From NCBI GenBank assembly GCA_025355255.1, contig JANYAA010000116.1:1-12470 (forward strand): a stretch of 12,470 nt of DNA, in the 5' to 3' direction. Shown here piece after piece: positions 5,962 through 12,470 of the stretch. The position numbers were made by a program, and so were the translations under genes. Each line of letters starts with the position of its first letter. Position 1 is the first letter of the stretch. The stretch comes from Chloroflexota bacterium (GTDB taxonomy: Bacteria; Chloroflexota; Limnocylindria; Limnocylindrales; CSP1-4). The notes beneath the pieces are model-generated. The model made no database searches. It saw only the letters and a program-made list of their open reading frames with translations, and was not told the origin of the DNA.

Positions 5962-5990
5962 CTGCTGGGAAACCTGCGGGCGGCCTGCTC
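5962..5990. promoter_or_regulatory. Degenerate CTGCNN repeats downstream of the cyclase promoter
   Basis: CTGCTG (5962), CTGCGG (5974) and CTGCTC (5985) are spaced 12 and 11 bp apart. The block shares the exact 13-mer GGGAAACCTGCGG (5967-5979) with the paralog 2 array (5827-5839), 140 bp away. It lies just downstream of the predicted cyclase transcription start, where binding would be expected to repress. It may be a weaker site for the same regulator or a decayed copy of the paralog promoter. Confidence 0.35.
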
Positions 5991-6026
5991 CCTCAGGGTC
6001 ATGCCCACACCCGCACGTTGCAGGCG

Positions 6027-6866
6027 ATGAAGAAGTCCAGGCTGCTCAAGCTGCACAAGGCAGCCGCTGCGCGGGCGGAAGCCGCCGAAGCGCTGTACAA
6101 GGCCGCGGTCGCCCGGGCGGAAATCGCCGAGGCGCGCGAGCGGTTTGCGGCGGAGCAGCGCGACAAGTACGCGGCAGAGCGCGAGGCGCTGGCCCTTGCG
6201 CGCGAGCGGAGCGCGCTGGAGCGTGACGGCATCGCGAACCAGCGGGACAAGGCTGCGGCCGAGCGTGACGCGATCGCCAACTCGCGCGCGGGTGCCACGC
6301 GCGCGGCAAACGGCACCGGCTCCACCGCCGCCCTAGGCGCCTCGGCGGCCACCACCGAGACCGGCGAAGTGCGCGATCCGGAGCTGGAGCTCGCCCAGCT
6401 GGAGGCCCGCCTGCAGCGCGCGCACCTCGATGCCCTCACCGGCGCATATCGCCGTGAAATGGGCAGGCTGGCGCTCAAGAACGAGATCGACCGCGCTCGC
6501 CGCAGCGATGGCCGCTTCGTCATTGCCTTTGTGGACGTGGACGGCATGAAGGGCGTCAACGACCGGGAGGGCCATGCCGCAGGCGACCGGATCCTGCGGA
6601 CCCTTGTGGCCACCATGCGCGCCAACCTGCGCTCCTATGACCCCATCGTCAGGTTTGGCGGCGATGAGTTCATCATGGGCATCGCGTCGATTGATCCAAG
6701 CGAGGCCGAGCAGCGCATCGCCATCATCGATCAGTCGTTACGCCATGCCACCGGTGTCGGCATCACAGCAGGGCTTGCGTCACTCGAGGGCAACGAGACC
6801 CTCGATGAGCTCACCGCGCGGGCTGACGCAGCCCTGATCGAGAAGAAGCGCCTCCGGCCCATCTAG
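6027..6866 (+). CDS. Cytoplasmic diguanylate cyclase with N-terminal coiled coil (279 aa)
   Basis: Makes cyclic di-GMP from two GTP. Seen: residues 1-90 are an Ala/Glu/Arg-rich coiled coil with repeated R-D-x-A-A-A-E-R-D-x-I-A-N units. A low-complexity Ala/Thr/Gly linker (90-115) leads to a complete GGDEF domain (about 130-279). The domain has D-A-L-T-G-A-Y-R-R (135-143), metal-binding D-V-D (170-172) in V-D-V-D-G-M-K-G-V-N-D, and an intact G-G-D-E-F (211-215). The inhibitory I-site R-S-Y-D (202-205) lies five residues upstream, so activity and product feedback are both expected. There is no membrane segment or recognised sensor domain; the coiled coil probably controls dimerisation. The ATG at 6027 is preferred because the coiled coil starts there and the promoter puts the mRNA start near 5950; its ribosome site is weak. 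An upstream in-frame TTG at 5943 gives 307 aa. It is divergent from paralog 2, sharing a 291-bp control region. Confidence 0.9.
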   Translation: MKKSRLLKLHKAAAARAEAAEALYKAAVARAEIAEARERFAAEQRDKYAAEREALALARERSALERDGIANQRDKAAAERDAIANSRAGATRAANGTGSTAALGASAATTETGEVRDPELELAQLEARLQRAHLDALTGAYRREMGRLALKNEIDRARRSDGRFVIAFVDVDGMKGVNDREGHAAGDRILRTLVATMRANLRSYDPIVRFGGDEFIMGIASIDPSEAEQRIAIIDQSLRHATGVGITAGLASLEGNETLDELTARADAALIEKKRLRPI

Positions 6867-6987
6867 CGTTGCTGGCGGTCCGCGTTTGACGAAATCGCCG
6901 GGACAGCCGATCGTGGGTCCCCTAGTCGCTACTGCGCCGGGCCATCATTTGCCGGTCCGAAGCGCGCGACGGATCGGATCCCCTGAC

Positions 6988-7269
6988 ATGGCACGCAGAG
7001 CCTTCTCATCCCCTGCCGCAAACATTGTCGTGAGCACGGACGGCTACTTCGACGTCTACCCGCCCACGGCGCGCGCCGGCGGCGATCGACCGGTCTATCG
7101 CGGCGGCATTGCGGAGCTTGGCGCCGGCATCCGCGGCACCGACGACCGCCTGACCGTCCGCCCGGACTCCGTCGCGCTGGCTGCGGCCGTTGAGGCCTGG
7201 TCTGCCGTCCACGGTGCAGCCGCCGTCCGCGGTGCGATGGGCAAGGGGCGAGGGGCGCACGCCGCCTAG
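6988..7269 (+). CDS. Small hypothetical protein (93 aa)
   Basis: I do not recognise this gene. The frame has strongly GC-rich third positions from about 7030 to the TAG at 7267, as expected of real coding DNA here, and a plausible composition (V-V-S-T-D-G-Y-F-D-V-Y-P-P near the start, then Ala/Gly/Arg-rich). No signal peptide, membrane segment or motif is evident. The ATG at 6988 lacks a clear ribosome site; a TTG at 6886 or a GTG at 7030 are alternatives. It ends 66 bp before the ArsR gene. An opposite-strand frame also covers it, so the gene itself is uncertain. Confidence 0.4.
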   Translation: MARRAFSSPAANIVVSTDGYFDVYPPTARAGGDRPVYRGGIAELGAGIRGTDDRLTVRPDSVALAAAVEAWSAVHGAAAVRGAMGKGRGAHAA

Positions 7270-7298
7270 CGCCTACGTCGCCGATGGTGCCAGCCGGC

Positions 7299-7327
7299 TT
7301 GCGCTGGAGTTCCCTAGACAGTAACCT
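7299..7327 (+). promoter_or_regulatory. Weak candidate promoter of the arsR-like gene
   Basis: TTGCGC (7299-7304), a 17-bp spacer and TAACCT (7322-7327). Each hexamer matches the consensus at only three of six positions, but the spacing is ideal. Initiation would fall about at the ATG at 7336, giving a leaderless mRNA, in keeping with the lack of a ribosome site. Confidence 0.25.
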
Positions 7328-7345
7328 ACAACCTAATGGTTGTAG
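7326..7345. promoter_or_regulatory. Perfect palindromic operator over the start codon of the arsR-like gene
   Basis: CTACAACC (7326-7333) and GGTTGTAG (7338-7345) are perfect 8-bp inverted arms around TAAT, a 20-bp AT-richer island in GC-rich DNA. The ATG (7336-7338) lies in its centre. ArsR dimers bind such imperfect or perfect dyads at their own promoters, so this is very probably the autoregulatory operator; bound repressor would cover the -10 region and start point. Confidence 0.7.
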
Positions 7346-7686
7346 TATCGCTTTCCCCCGAACGCGTCGACCTCGTCTTCCACGCCCTCGCTGATGCCAC
7401 GCGCCGTGACATCGTCGAGGCGGCGATGGGGGGCGAGCTGTCGGTGTCGGCACTCGGGCGGCGCTACCCCATCAGCCTCACCGCTGTGCAGAAGCACGTG
7501 GCAGTCCTCGAGCGAGCTGGTCTTGTTCGTCGGCGGCGGCTGGGCCGAGAGCAGCTGGTGTGCACCGACATGGACGCGGTGCGCGACGCCTCAAGGCTGC
7601 TTGATCGCCTTGAGGTGTTGTGGCGTGACCGTCTTGACCGCTTCGCCAGCGTCCTGGCCGATGAGCCCGCAGGAGACCCGACATGA
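7336..7686 (+). CDS. ArsR-family winged-helix repressor (116 aa)
   Basis: Seen: a single winged-helix domain (about residues 10-85) starting with the family signature A-L-A-D-A-T-R-R-D-I-V. The recognition helix lies in P-I-S-L-T-A-V-Q-K-H-V-A-V-L-E-R-A-G-L-V, followed by an R-R-R-R wing and a C-terminal dimerisation helix. No CxC or other metal-binding cysteine pair is present (the lone Cys is residue 76). This places it with the ArsR subgroup paired to AHSA1/SRPBCC proteins rather than with metal sensors. It overlaps the SRPBCC gene by four bases (ATGA, 7683-7686), so the two are co-translated. The palindrome at 7326-7345 over its start predicts autorepression, relieved by an unknown signal, possibly a ligand of the SRPBCC partner. 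No ribosome site precedes the ATG, which fits a leaderless transcript. Confidence 0.92.
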   Translation: MVVVSLSPERVDLVFHALADATRRDIVEAAMGGELSVSALGRRYPISLTAVQKHVAVLERAGLVRRRRLGREQLVCTDMDAVRDASRLLDRLEVLWRDRLDRFASVLADEPAGDPT

Positions 7687-8174
7687 CCGTGACCGACGTC
7701 CGCAAGGACACCGATGCGCTGCGCCTCGTGGTGACGTCTGAGTACGACGCACCGCCAGAGCAGGTCTGGGAGCTCTGGGCGGACCCCCGCAAGCTTGAGC
7801 GCTGGTGGGGCCCGCCGCACTGGCCGGCCACCGTCACCGTGCACGAGTTTGTGCCCGGCGGGCAGGTGCACTACTACATGACGGGCCCGGATGGCACGCA
7901 GTACCCGGGGTGGTGGCGCTTCACCTCAATTGACGCACCCTGGGCCCTCGCATTTGTTGACGGCTTCAGCGAGAGCAGCGGGGCGCCAGACGCGTCGATG
8001 CCGGAGACAACCACCATCGTGGGGCTCGTCGCACGCGATGGCGGCGGTACGCGCATGGTGGTCGAGTCCGTGTGGGACACACTGGCAACGATGGAGAAGC
8101 TGGTCGCGATGGGCATGGTGGAAGGCATGACCCTCGCGCTTGGGCAGGCCGACGCGATCCTCGCCGAGGGGTAG
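7683..8174 (+). CDS. AHSA1/SRPBCC-domain protein (163 aa)
   Basis: Seen: a full-length START-like SRPBCC domain of the AHSA1 (activator of Hsp90 ATPase C-terminal-like) type. It opens with [26 protein letters not shown], continues through F-V-P-G-G and W-W-R-F-T-S-I, and closes with a long C-terminal helix (about 130-160). These domains form a deep hydrophobic cavity and bind small lipophilic ligands; in bacteria the partner and ligand are mostly unknown. No catalytic residues are recognisable. The gene starts inside the ArsR stop codon (ATGA), a common arrangement for this pair and the main context for its role. It is soluble, with no signal peptide or membrane segment. A hairpin 25 bases downstream separates it from the MttB-like gene. 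Confidence 0.92.
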   Translation: MTVTDVRKDTDALRLVVTSEYDAPPEQVWELWADPRKLERWWGPPHWPATVTVHEFVPGGQVHYYMTGPDGTQYPGWWRFTSIDAPWALAFVDGFSESSGAPDASMPETTTIVGLVARDGGGTRMVVESVWDTLATMEKLVAMGMVEGMTLALGQADAILAEG

Positions 8175-8198
8175 CAGCCAGCGCCGCCAAATCCGGGT

Positions 8199-8231
8199 GC
8201 AGGCGGCCGGTAAGATGCGGGCCTCGCCTGC
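8199..8231 (+). terminator. Hairpin between the SRPBCC gene and the MttB-like gene
   Basis: GCAGGCG (8199-8205) pairs with CGCCTGC (8225-8231), and inside it GCC (8206-8208) pairs with GGC (8220-8222) past a two-base bulge, with an 11-nt loop. It starts 25 bases after the SRPBCC stop. No T-run follows, so it may be a weak terminator, a processing site or an RNA-stability element. An in-frame ATG of the MttB-like gene (8215) lies in its loop, one reason to prefer the later start. Confidence 0.4.
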
Positions 8232-8259
8232 CGTTGACACCTTGCCGGAGCCCGCCTCG

Positions 8260-9822
8260 ATGCAACCCACCCTGCACATGCTCTCCGACGAGCTCATCGG
8301 CCAGATCGTCGATGAGGCCAAGCGAGTGCTGGCCGAGACGGGCTTTGAGATCCGCGGCCACGAGATGCGCCGGCGGCTGATTGCCGCTGGGTTGCCCACC
8401 CGTCGCCACGACGGCGTGGATCGCGTGCTCTTCCCGCGGGACGTGGTGGAGGCGGCCATTGCCAGCGCCCCGCGCTCGTTCCAGCTGTTTGACCGCGACG
8501 GCAACCCGCATGCGGACCTGGGCGGGGACCGCGTCCACTTTGTGCCGGGCTCTTCGGGCCTCAAGTGGATGGACGGCCGGACGGGCGAGGTGCGGCTGGC
8601 CAACTCCGCGGACTTCACAAGCTATGTCCGCGTCTGCGACGGCCTGGACCACATCGCCTACCCGGCCACGGCGTTCTCCACCAACGCCGATATCGAGCCG
8701 CAGGTGTCGGACGCGTGGCGCCTGTACATGGTGCTGACCAACACCAAGCGCCCGGTGGTTTCCGGCGCCTTCACTGAGACCGGCGTGCCGCGGATGGCGG
8801 AGCTGATGCAGCTATTCCGCCGAGACCGGCAGGACCTGATTGCGCGGCCGATGTCCATCTTCACGATCACCGCCACCGGCAACTTCCGTTACTCAGAGGA
8901 CTCATGCCAGAACCTCATCGACTGCGTTGAGGCAGGCATCCCGGTGGAAATCGTGCCCGTGACGCTGATGGGCCTCGTGGCGCCGGTCACCACGGTTGGC
9001 GCAACGGTGTTCCACGCGGTGGACGTGCTGGCTGGCATCACGATGGCACAGGTCATTCGCCCCGGGGCACCCGTGCTGTTCGGCGGCGCTCCCGCCACGT
9101 TCCACATGAAGAACGCCAGCTCGCCCATGTCGGCCATCGAGGCGTTCGCGCTTGACGCGGCGTACGTCGCGGTGGGCAAGGCGCTGGGTCTGCCCACGCA
9201 GTCGTACATGGCGCTCTCGGATTCGAAGGTGCTGGACGCGCAGGCCGGCGCCGAGACCTTCGGGTCCGCGCTCATCGCCGCGCTGGCTGGCGTCAACAGC
9301 GTGTCCGGGCCCGGCATGCTGGACTTCCTGCTGGTGTTCAGCCTGGCGAAGCTGGTGTTTGACGACGACATGTGCGGTCAGGCGTTGCGCTTTGTCCGGG
9401 AGATCCGCGTGACCGACGATCTGCCGGTCGCAGGACTCGTGGACCGGCTGATGGTGGACCAGCACCTGATCATGGCGCCGCACACCACGGCGCACTGGCC
9501 TACGGAGCTGTACCTGCCGTCAGCGGTGGTGGACCGCGACAACCGCGAGAACTGGCTCAGGGCCGGGGGCAAGGACGCAGCGGCGCGCGCGGCCGACGAG
9601 GTGGACCGCCGCCTTGCGCGCTACCGCCAGACCGAGACGGACCCCGCAATTGAGGCGGAGATGCAGCGGATCATTCGCTCAGGGCTGTTTGACCAGACAG
9701 AGCTTCCGCTGGTGCCTGCGGCCTCTGCGCCGTCGGCCGAAGCACTCGCCGGCGCCTTCCCAGGAGGCGGCGCCGAGGGCGCAGGTCGCGGCCGGCGGGT
9801 CAACGCCCGCCGCCCCAGATAG
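8260..9822 (+). CDS. MttB-like (trimethylamine:corrinoid methyltransferase family) protein, non-pyrrolysine (520 aa)
   Basis: Family: MttB/COG5598 proteins form TIM barrels that transfer a methyl group from an amine (trimethylamine in pyrrolysine-containing MttB, glycine betaine in MtgB) to a corrinoid protein. Seen: the typical opening M-L-S-D-E-L-I-x-x-I-x-x-E-A, a central G-L-P-T-Q-S-Y with [13 protein letters not shown], and the C-terminal E-N-W region. Length is normal for the family plus a 35-residue Ala/Gly/Arg-rich tail. No amber codon interrupts the frame, so it is a pyrrolysine-free homologue and its substrate is unknown; a betaine or other quaternary amine is a reasonable guess. 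No corrinoid protein, activator or MtaA-type partner is encoded in the window. The ATG at 8260 has GGAG (8247-8250) nine bases upstream; ATG 8215 lies in a hairpin loop. It is convergent with the YwiC-like gene, stops 15 bases apart. Confidence 0.88.
   Translation: MQPTLHMLSDELIGQIVDEAKRVLAETGFEIRGHEMRRRLIAAGLPTRRHDGVDRVLFPRDVVEAAIASAPRSFQLFDRDGNPHADLGGDRVHFVPGSSGLKWMDGRTGEVRLANSADFTSYVRVCDGLDHIAYPATAFSTNADIEPQVSDAWRLYMVLTNTKRPVVSGAFTETGVPRMAELMQLFRRDRQDLIARPMSIFTITATGNFRYSEDSCQNLIDCVEAGIPVEIVPVTLMGLVAPVTTVGATVFHAVDVLAGITMAQVIRPGAPVLFGGAPATFHMKNASSPMSAIEAFALDAAYVAVGKALGLPTQSYMALSDSKVLDAQAGAETFGSALIAALAGVNSVSGPGMLDFLLVFSLAKLVFDDDMCGQALRFVREIRVTDDLPVAGLVDRLMVDQHLIMAPHTTAHWPTELYLPSAVVDRDNRENWLRAGGKDAAARAADEVDRRLARYRQTETDPAIEAEMQRIIRSGLFDQTELPLVPAASAPSAEALAGAFPGGGAEGAGRGRRVNARRPR
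9793..9812. terminator. Hairpin at the end of the MttB-like gene
   Basis: CGGCGGGT (9793-9800), loop CAAC, GCCCGCCG (9805-9812): an 8-bp stem with one G-T wobble, inside the last codons of the MttB-like gene and just beyond the convergent YwiC-like stop. No T-tract is seen on either strand, so any terminator role is weak or factor-assisted. Confidence 0.35.
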
Positions 9823-9837
9823 CCGAAGCGGGCGTCG

Positions 9838-10605
9838 TCAGGGCATCGCCAAGAACGAGACCACGACAACGGCCACCGAGGCGATGGCCTCGACGATCCC
9901 GACATGGACTGGCCGAAGCGGTCTGCCTGCCCGCGCGCGCCGGTCAACAACGATCGGAAGGAGCACCGCCCGAGCCCCAAGCCCAAGGCCCAGAACAGGC
10001 CAGGCGACCGGCAGCGTCAGCGCCGCAACCACCATGCCTGCGCCGTGAAACCCGGCGGAGAACGCCGCAAACCCCCGGTTGCCGCGCTGCCGGAGCACGG
10101 AGCGAACGACAAGCACCGTTCCCACGAGGTAGACCGCGGCGATCCCCGTGGCCACCGCCAGCCGCGTCGGGTCCGTGACGCCGCCGACAACCGCCGCCGC
10201 AGGGACGAGTACAAGGGCCTGGACAACTTGGATGAGGCTATTGGCGATGTCGCGGCGGGTGCCGGGCTTCGCCTCCGCAGCGACAAACAGTGCCGTCGGT
10301 GCCAGCACGACAACGGCCATCAACAGCACTGGGAACGCGGCGGCGATGACCGAGCCCTGCACGGCGAGCGCCACGAGGTACACGCGCATCGGCAGCACAA
10401 AGGGCTCGCGCTTTCGGGCACGCCGCCACGCCTGGACGGTGGCTGAGGCGAGGTAGCCCGTGACCGCGGTGGTGGCGAGGAGCAGGTGCCATGGGTTCGG
10501 CCCACCCACGGCCATGCCCATGAGCAGCGGCACCGCGAGCATCGCCCAGGCGCCGTGCTGGTGCGGCATCCACTTGTGGCCCGTTTGGCCTGGCTGGGCT
10601 GTCAC
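9838..10605 (-). CDS. YwiC-like polytopic membrane protein (255 aa)
   Basis: Seen: the family hallmark P-H-Q-H-G-A-W-A-M-L (about residues 14-23) near the N-terminus, then about seven or eight hydrophobic segments over the rest, with a second conserved-looking region K-P-G-T-R-R-D-I-A-N-S near the middle. YwiC-family proteins are membrane proteins of unknown biochemical function; in Bacillus ywiC lies near the nar/fnr genes, and a link to nitrate or anaerobic respiration has been suggested from context only. The GTG start at 10605 overlaps the stop of the upstream membrane protein (GTGA, 10605-10602) and has GGAGG (10616-10612) six bases before it. The in-frame region up to 11043 is the shadow of the upstream gene. 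It is the last gene of the four-gene minus-strand operon. Confidence 0.85.
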   Translation of the reverse strand: MTAQPGQTGHKWMPHQHGAWAMLAVPLLMGMAVGGPNPWHLLLATTAVTGYLASATVQAWRRARKREPFVLPMRVYLVALAVQGSVIAAAFPVLLMAVVVLAPTALFVAAEAKPGTRRDIANSLIQVVQALVLVPAAAVVGGVTDPTRLAVATGIAAVYLVGTVLVVRSVLRQRGNRGFAAFSAGFHGAGMVVAALTLPVAWPVLGLGLGARAVLLPIVVDRRARAGRPLRPVHVGIVEAIASVAVVVVSFLAMP

Positions 10606-11774
10606 GCGACCCCTCCAGTCGCTCCGGTCGCCCCTGCCGCGGCCGCCCGGGCAGCCGAGCCCTTGGCCACAAGCTTCCGGCGTCGTCGCGCCTCGCTCAC
10701 GGACGCGGCCGCCGACACGCAGACAAACAGCAGGATCGCGCTCACGTTCATGACGCCCCCGGCAATCCGGAGATCCGGCATGGACAGCGCGTCGCCGGCG
10801 AAACGCACAACCAGGCCTGCGTGCAACAGGGCAAGGTGCAGGTAGAACCAGGGCTTGTATGGGAGCGGCACACGCAGAAGCGCAGGGACGATCACGGGCG
10901 CATGGCCGAAGACCATCGAGATGACGAACCCCAGGAACAGCGCGTGGAGCCGGAGGTCCATCCAGATCATGGCGGAACCCAGGCCGCCTACAACCCACAC
11001 GGCGCCGGCCACCGCCAGCCAGACGTACCCGGCCAGCAAGCACAGGGCGATGTAGCGGGTGACGCCCGCCATGCGCACAGTGCGGCGAGCAATGTCATTG
11101 CGGACGAGCCAGACGGTGAGCGCCAGCAGCCCCGTGCCCGCGAGCCGAACGCCCAGGTCTGGCGACACGGCAACCATGCTGATGCCGCTCATGAACCAGA
11201 CCCAGATCACGACAAACAGGCGCCGGCCCTGTACCGGGAGGCCGCCGAGGCGGGCGAGGTCGAGTCGCTCGCCCGCAACCGTCAGCACCAGGAACGCCGC
11301 CATCCACGGTGTCGCAAGGTTCACCGGCATGCCTGCCAAAAGCACAACCGACGCCAGGACCCACGCGCCCGCGCCGGACACCTGCACCGCCAGCTGCAGT
11401 GAGCGCTCCACGCGCGCCAGCGCGGCGTACACGGCGAGGAGGCTGAGGCCCGCCACAGCAAAGGCCACCGCGGCCGCCGTCGGCTGCCCGGTCAGCGCAA
11501 GCATGGCCCCAGCAGCCGATGCGCCAGGCGAGAGATAGCCCCACGACCGGTCAAGCGCCACGGCGCGCTCCAGCGCGATCACCGTGCCGAGGAAGCCCAG
11601 CGCCATCAGCACGCCATGGGTTGCCGCCAAGCTCGTCGCGGCGGGAGGCATCGACACGCCCAAGAGGACCAGCGCGCCTGTTAGGCCGGCAAGCATTGCG
11701 CTGGCGCCCCCAGCGAGGAGCGCCAGCGCCTCGCGTCTGACGGGTCGCGTGCGGACTGCGGCTAGGCCACTCAT
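10602..11774 (-). CDS. 12-TM membrane protein, NnrS-like or heme-copper-oxidase-subunit-like (390 aa)
   Basis: Seen: about twelve hydrophobic segments fill residues 15-358, followed by a basic tail and an Ala/Gly-rich C-terminus. Histidines lie in or beside membrane helices: His53 (A-T-H-G-V-L-M-A-L-G-F), His277 (R-L-H-A-L-F-L-G-F), His291 (F-G-H-A-P), His313 and His318 (Y-L-H-L-A-L-L-H). Twelve helices with spaced histidines are typical of NnrS, a heme- and copper-containing protein protecting against nitrosative stress, and of oxidase or NO-reductase catalytic subunits. A full six-His oxidase pattern is not evident, so NnrS-like is preferred, with metal binding inferred. The ATG at 11774 overlaps the DUF59 stop (ATGA, 11774-11771); the in-frame extension to 11888 only mirrors the DUF59 gene. 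The operon context with Fe-S assembly and an Fe-S-type regulator supports a stress or respiratory role. Confidence 0.8.
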   Translation of the reverse strand: MSGLAAVRTRPVRREALALLAGGASAMLAGLTGALVLLGVSMPPAATSLAATHGVLMALGFLGTVIALERAVALDRSWGYLSPGASAAGAMLALTGQPTAAAVAFAVAGLSLLAVYAALARVERSLQLAVQVSGAGAWVLASVVLLAGMPVNLATPWMAAFLVLTVAGERLDLARLGGLPVQGRRLFVVIWVWFMSGISMVAVSPDLGVRLAGTGLLALTVWLVRNDIARRTVRMAGVTRYIALCLLAGYVWLAVAGAVWVVGGLGSAMIWMDLRLHALFLGFVISMVFGHAPVIVPALLRVPLPYKPWFYLHLALLHAGLVVRFAGDALSMPDLRIAGGVMNVSAILLFVCVSAAASVSEARRRRKLVAKGSAARAAAAGATGATGGVA

Positions 11775-12109
11775 CGGAAGCCCAACATGAGGCGCGCCTT
11801 TGGGGTCATCCGCTCCGGCGTCCACACCGGATCGTGCGTCAGCACCACCTCGACATCCACGATCCCGGGCAGGCCCAAGACCGCCCACCGCACCTGGTCT
11901 TCCAGGTAGCTGCCGATTGGGCAGGCGGGAGTGGTCGTGGTCATCACCACGCGCACCATCCCGGCAGCCACCTCGACGTCATACACGAGCCCCAGATCCA
12001 CGAGGCTGGCGCCCAACTCCGGGTCCATGACGTCGTCAAGCGCGCGGAGCACCGGCGCAGGGTCATCGGCGAGCGCGAGGAGGCGCCCCAGACCCATGGC
12101 TTCAGACAT
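11771..12109 (-). CDS. DUF59/MIP18-family metal-sulfur cluster assembly protein (112 aa)
   Basis: Seen: a complete small MIP18/DUF59 domain with the opening D-P-E-L-G-A-S-L-V-D-L-G-L-V-Y-D (29-44), the T-P-A-C-P-I motif with the conserved Cys63, and the C-terminal W-T-P-E-R-M-T-P-K-A-R-L-M-L-G-F. This family (SufT, PaaD and eukaryotic CIA2 relatives) helps deliver or mature iron-sulfur clusters; the Cys is the functional residue. The ATG at 12109 has AGGAG nine bases upstream and overlaps the end of the upstream regulator by eight bases. The stop overlaps the start of the 12-TM gene by four. Such overlaps predict co-translation, so the protein may serve a cluster needed by this operon, for example the regulator's own. 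Confidence 0.92.
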   Translation of the reverse strand: MSEAMGLGRLLALADDPAPVLRALDDVMDPELGASLVDLGLVYDVEVAAGMVRVVMTTTTPACPIGSYLEDQVRWAVLGLPGIVDVEVVLTHDPVWTPERMTPKARLMLGFR

Positions 12110-12470
12110 TCTCACGGTCTCCTGTGGGGATGAGGCGAACAAGACAGGCATCGGGTTCTGCGAATGGCGCAAGCGACGCGGCGGTGGTGACGGCGCCCAG
12201 CCCGCGCAGAGCGCCCTCGAGATAGCCCAGGTGGACACCGCAGACGATGCGGAGCTGCTCGGCGTTGAGCGGCAGATAGGGACATGCGCGCAGTCGGATC
12301 GTTGCGACCGCCGGCGGGCTGGCCGCCGGCGCCCCAGCCTCGGCCTTGCGATCCGGCGCGAAGCCTTCGCGGGCAAGCATCGCGGTCAGCGTGTCCTCAA
12401 CCCCGGCCGCACCCAGGTCCGGCACCCGCGCGGCCTCGGCCTCGCCCCAGCGATGGCCGGCCGCCTGAAG
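12102..12470 (-). CDS. SufR-like Fe-S transcriptional regulator, C-terminal part (5' end beyond the window)
   Basis: Seen: the frame is open to the window edge, so the N-terminal DNA-binding domain is missing. The visible 122 residues match the C-terminal sensor half of SufR-like regulators: A-A-G-H-R-W-G near the edge, L-x-x-M-L-A-R-E-G-F-A-P-D-R, then A-C-P-Y-L-P-L, R-I-V-C-G-V-H-L-G-Y-L-E-G-A-L and F-A-E-P-D-A-C-L-V-R-L. Three cysteines are spaced C-x13-C-x31-C, close to the cysteine pattern that holds the cluster in SufR, with His65 also nearby. Family knowledge: SufR is an ArsR/DeoR-type winged helix whose Fe-S cluster senses iron and redox or NO stress and controls Fe-S assembly genes. 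Its overlap with a DUF59 gene supports that role. A GTG at 12425 is in frame but is internal. Confidence 0.8.
   Translation of the reverse strand, partial: LQAAGHRWGEAEAARVPDLGAAGVEDTLTAMLAREGFAPDRKAEAGAPAASPPAVATIRLRACPYLPLNAEQLRIVCGVHLGYLEGALRGLGAVTTAASLAPFAEPDACLVRLIPTGDRENV

Noticed and set aside
5736..6056. N-terminal extension of paralog 2 up to 6056
   Set aside because: It would run through the SARP-type repeats and the divergent promoter and has no counterpart of that length in paralog 1.
5999..6625. Minus-strand open frame opposite the cyclase (Ala/Ser/Arg-rich)
   Set aside because: Composition comes from the antisense of the coiled-coil codons; the GGDEF frame is certain.
8234..8239. 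TTGACA as a -35 box before the MttB-like gene
   Set aside because: No acceptable -10 hexamer at 16-18 bp; the position would coincide with the start codon.
8902..9495. Minus-strand open frame inside the MttB-like gene
   Set aside because: His/Arg-rich shadow frame without motifs or a ribosome site.
9820..9822. TAG at the end of the MttB-like gene as a pyrrolysine codon
   Set aside because: It follows a full-length protein and low-complexity tail, far from the barrel region where pyrrolysine occurs; it is an ordinary stop.
1..12470. CRISPR arrays, tRNA or rRNA genes, insertion sequences, phage genes
   Set aside because: No repeat-spacer series, cloverleaf-like sequence, rRNA block, transposase or terminal inverted repeats were seen by eye; a covariance-model scan could still find a short RNA.

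Overview
The window is high-GC bacterial DNA, densely packed with genes, and many junctions are ATGA or GTGA overlaps. The gene mix is a SARP-type regulator on a polytopic membrane domain, an ArsR/AHSA1 pair, a non-pyrrolysine MttB-like protein, a YwiC-like protein and a SufR-like regulator with a DUF59 protein. This mix fits an uncultured Chloroflexota (Limnocylindria-like) or a high-GC actinobacterium. There is no rRNA or other marker gene, so this placement is inference. No tRNA, rRNA, CRISPR array, transposase or phage gene was recognised.

Region 1 (about 80-6866) looks like one regulatory neighbourhood. On the minus strand, from right to left, are two tandem paralogous exported membrane proteins (5735-4965 and 4835-4074), a membrane-embedded SARP/BTAD transcriptional regulator (3942-1930), a membrane-anchored alpha/beta hydrolase (1809-547) and a cupredoxin-like lipoprotein (550-80) that overlaps the hydrolase stop. 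A diguanylate cyclase (6027-6866) is divergent from the second paralog. The main observation is that the hydrolase and both paralogs are preceded by direct repeats of CCGCAG (minus strand) spaced exactly 11 bp apart. There are three perfect copies before the hydrolase, three before paralog 2, and two plus a degenerate third before paralog 1. An 11-bp direct-repeat array is the classic layout of a SARP binding site. The SARP encoded between these genes is therefore a good candidate for controlling all three promoters: a membrane-bound sensor-activator with a regulon of cell-envelope proteins. Both paralogs also carry a conserved nine-codon leader ORF whose stop overlaps their ATG.

Region 2 (6988-9822, plus strand) holds a small unknown ORF, an ArsR-type repressor with a perfect palindrome over its start codon, an overlapping AHSA1/SRPBCC protein, a hairpin, and an MttB-like methyltransferase homologue without an in-frame amber codon.

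Region 3 (9838 to the right edge, minus strand) is a tightly overlapping four-gene operon: a SufR-like Fe-S-type regulator (5' end cut off by the window), a DUF59/MIP18 Fe-S assembly factor, a 12-TM NnrS-like or oxidase-subunit-like membrane protein, and a YwiC-like membrane protein. This suggests a response to Fe-S damage, nitric oxide or respiratory stress.
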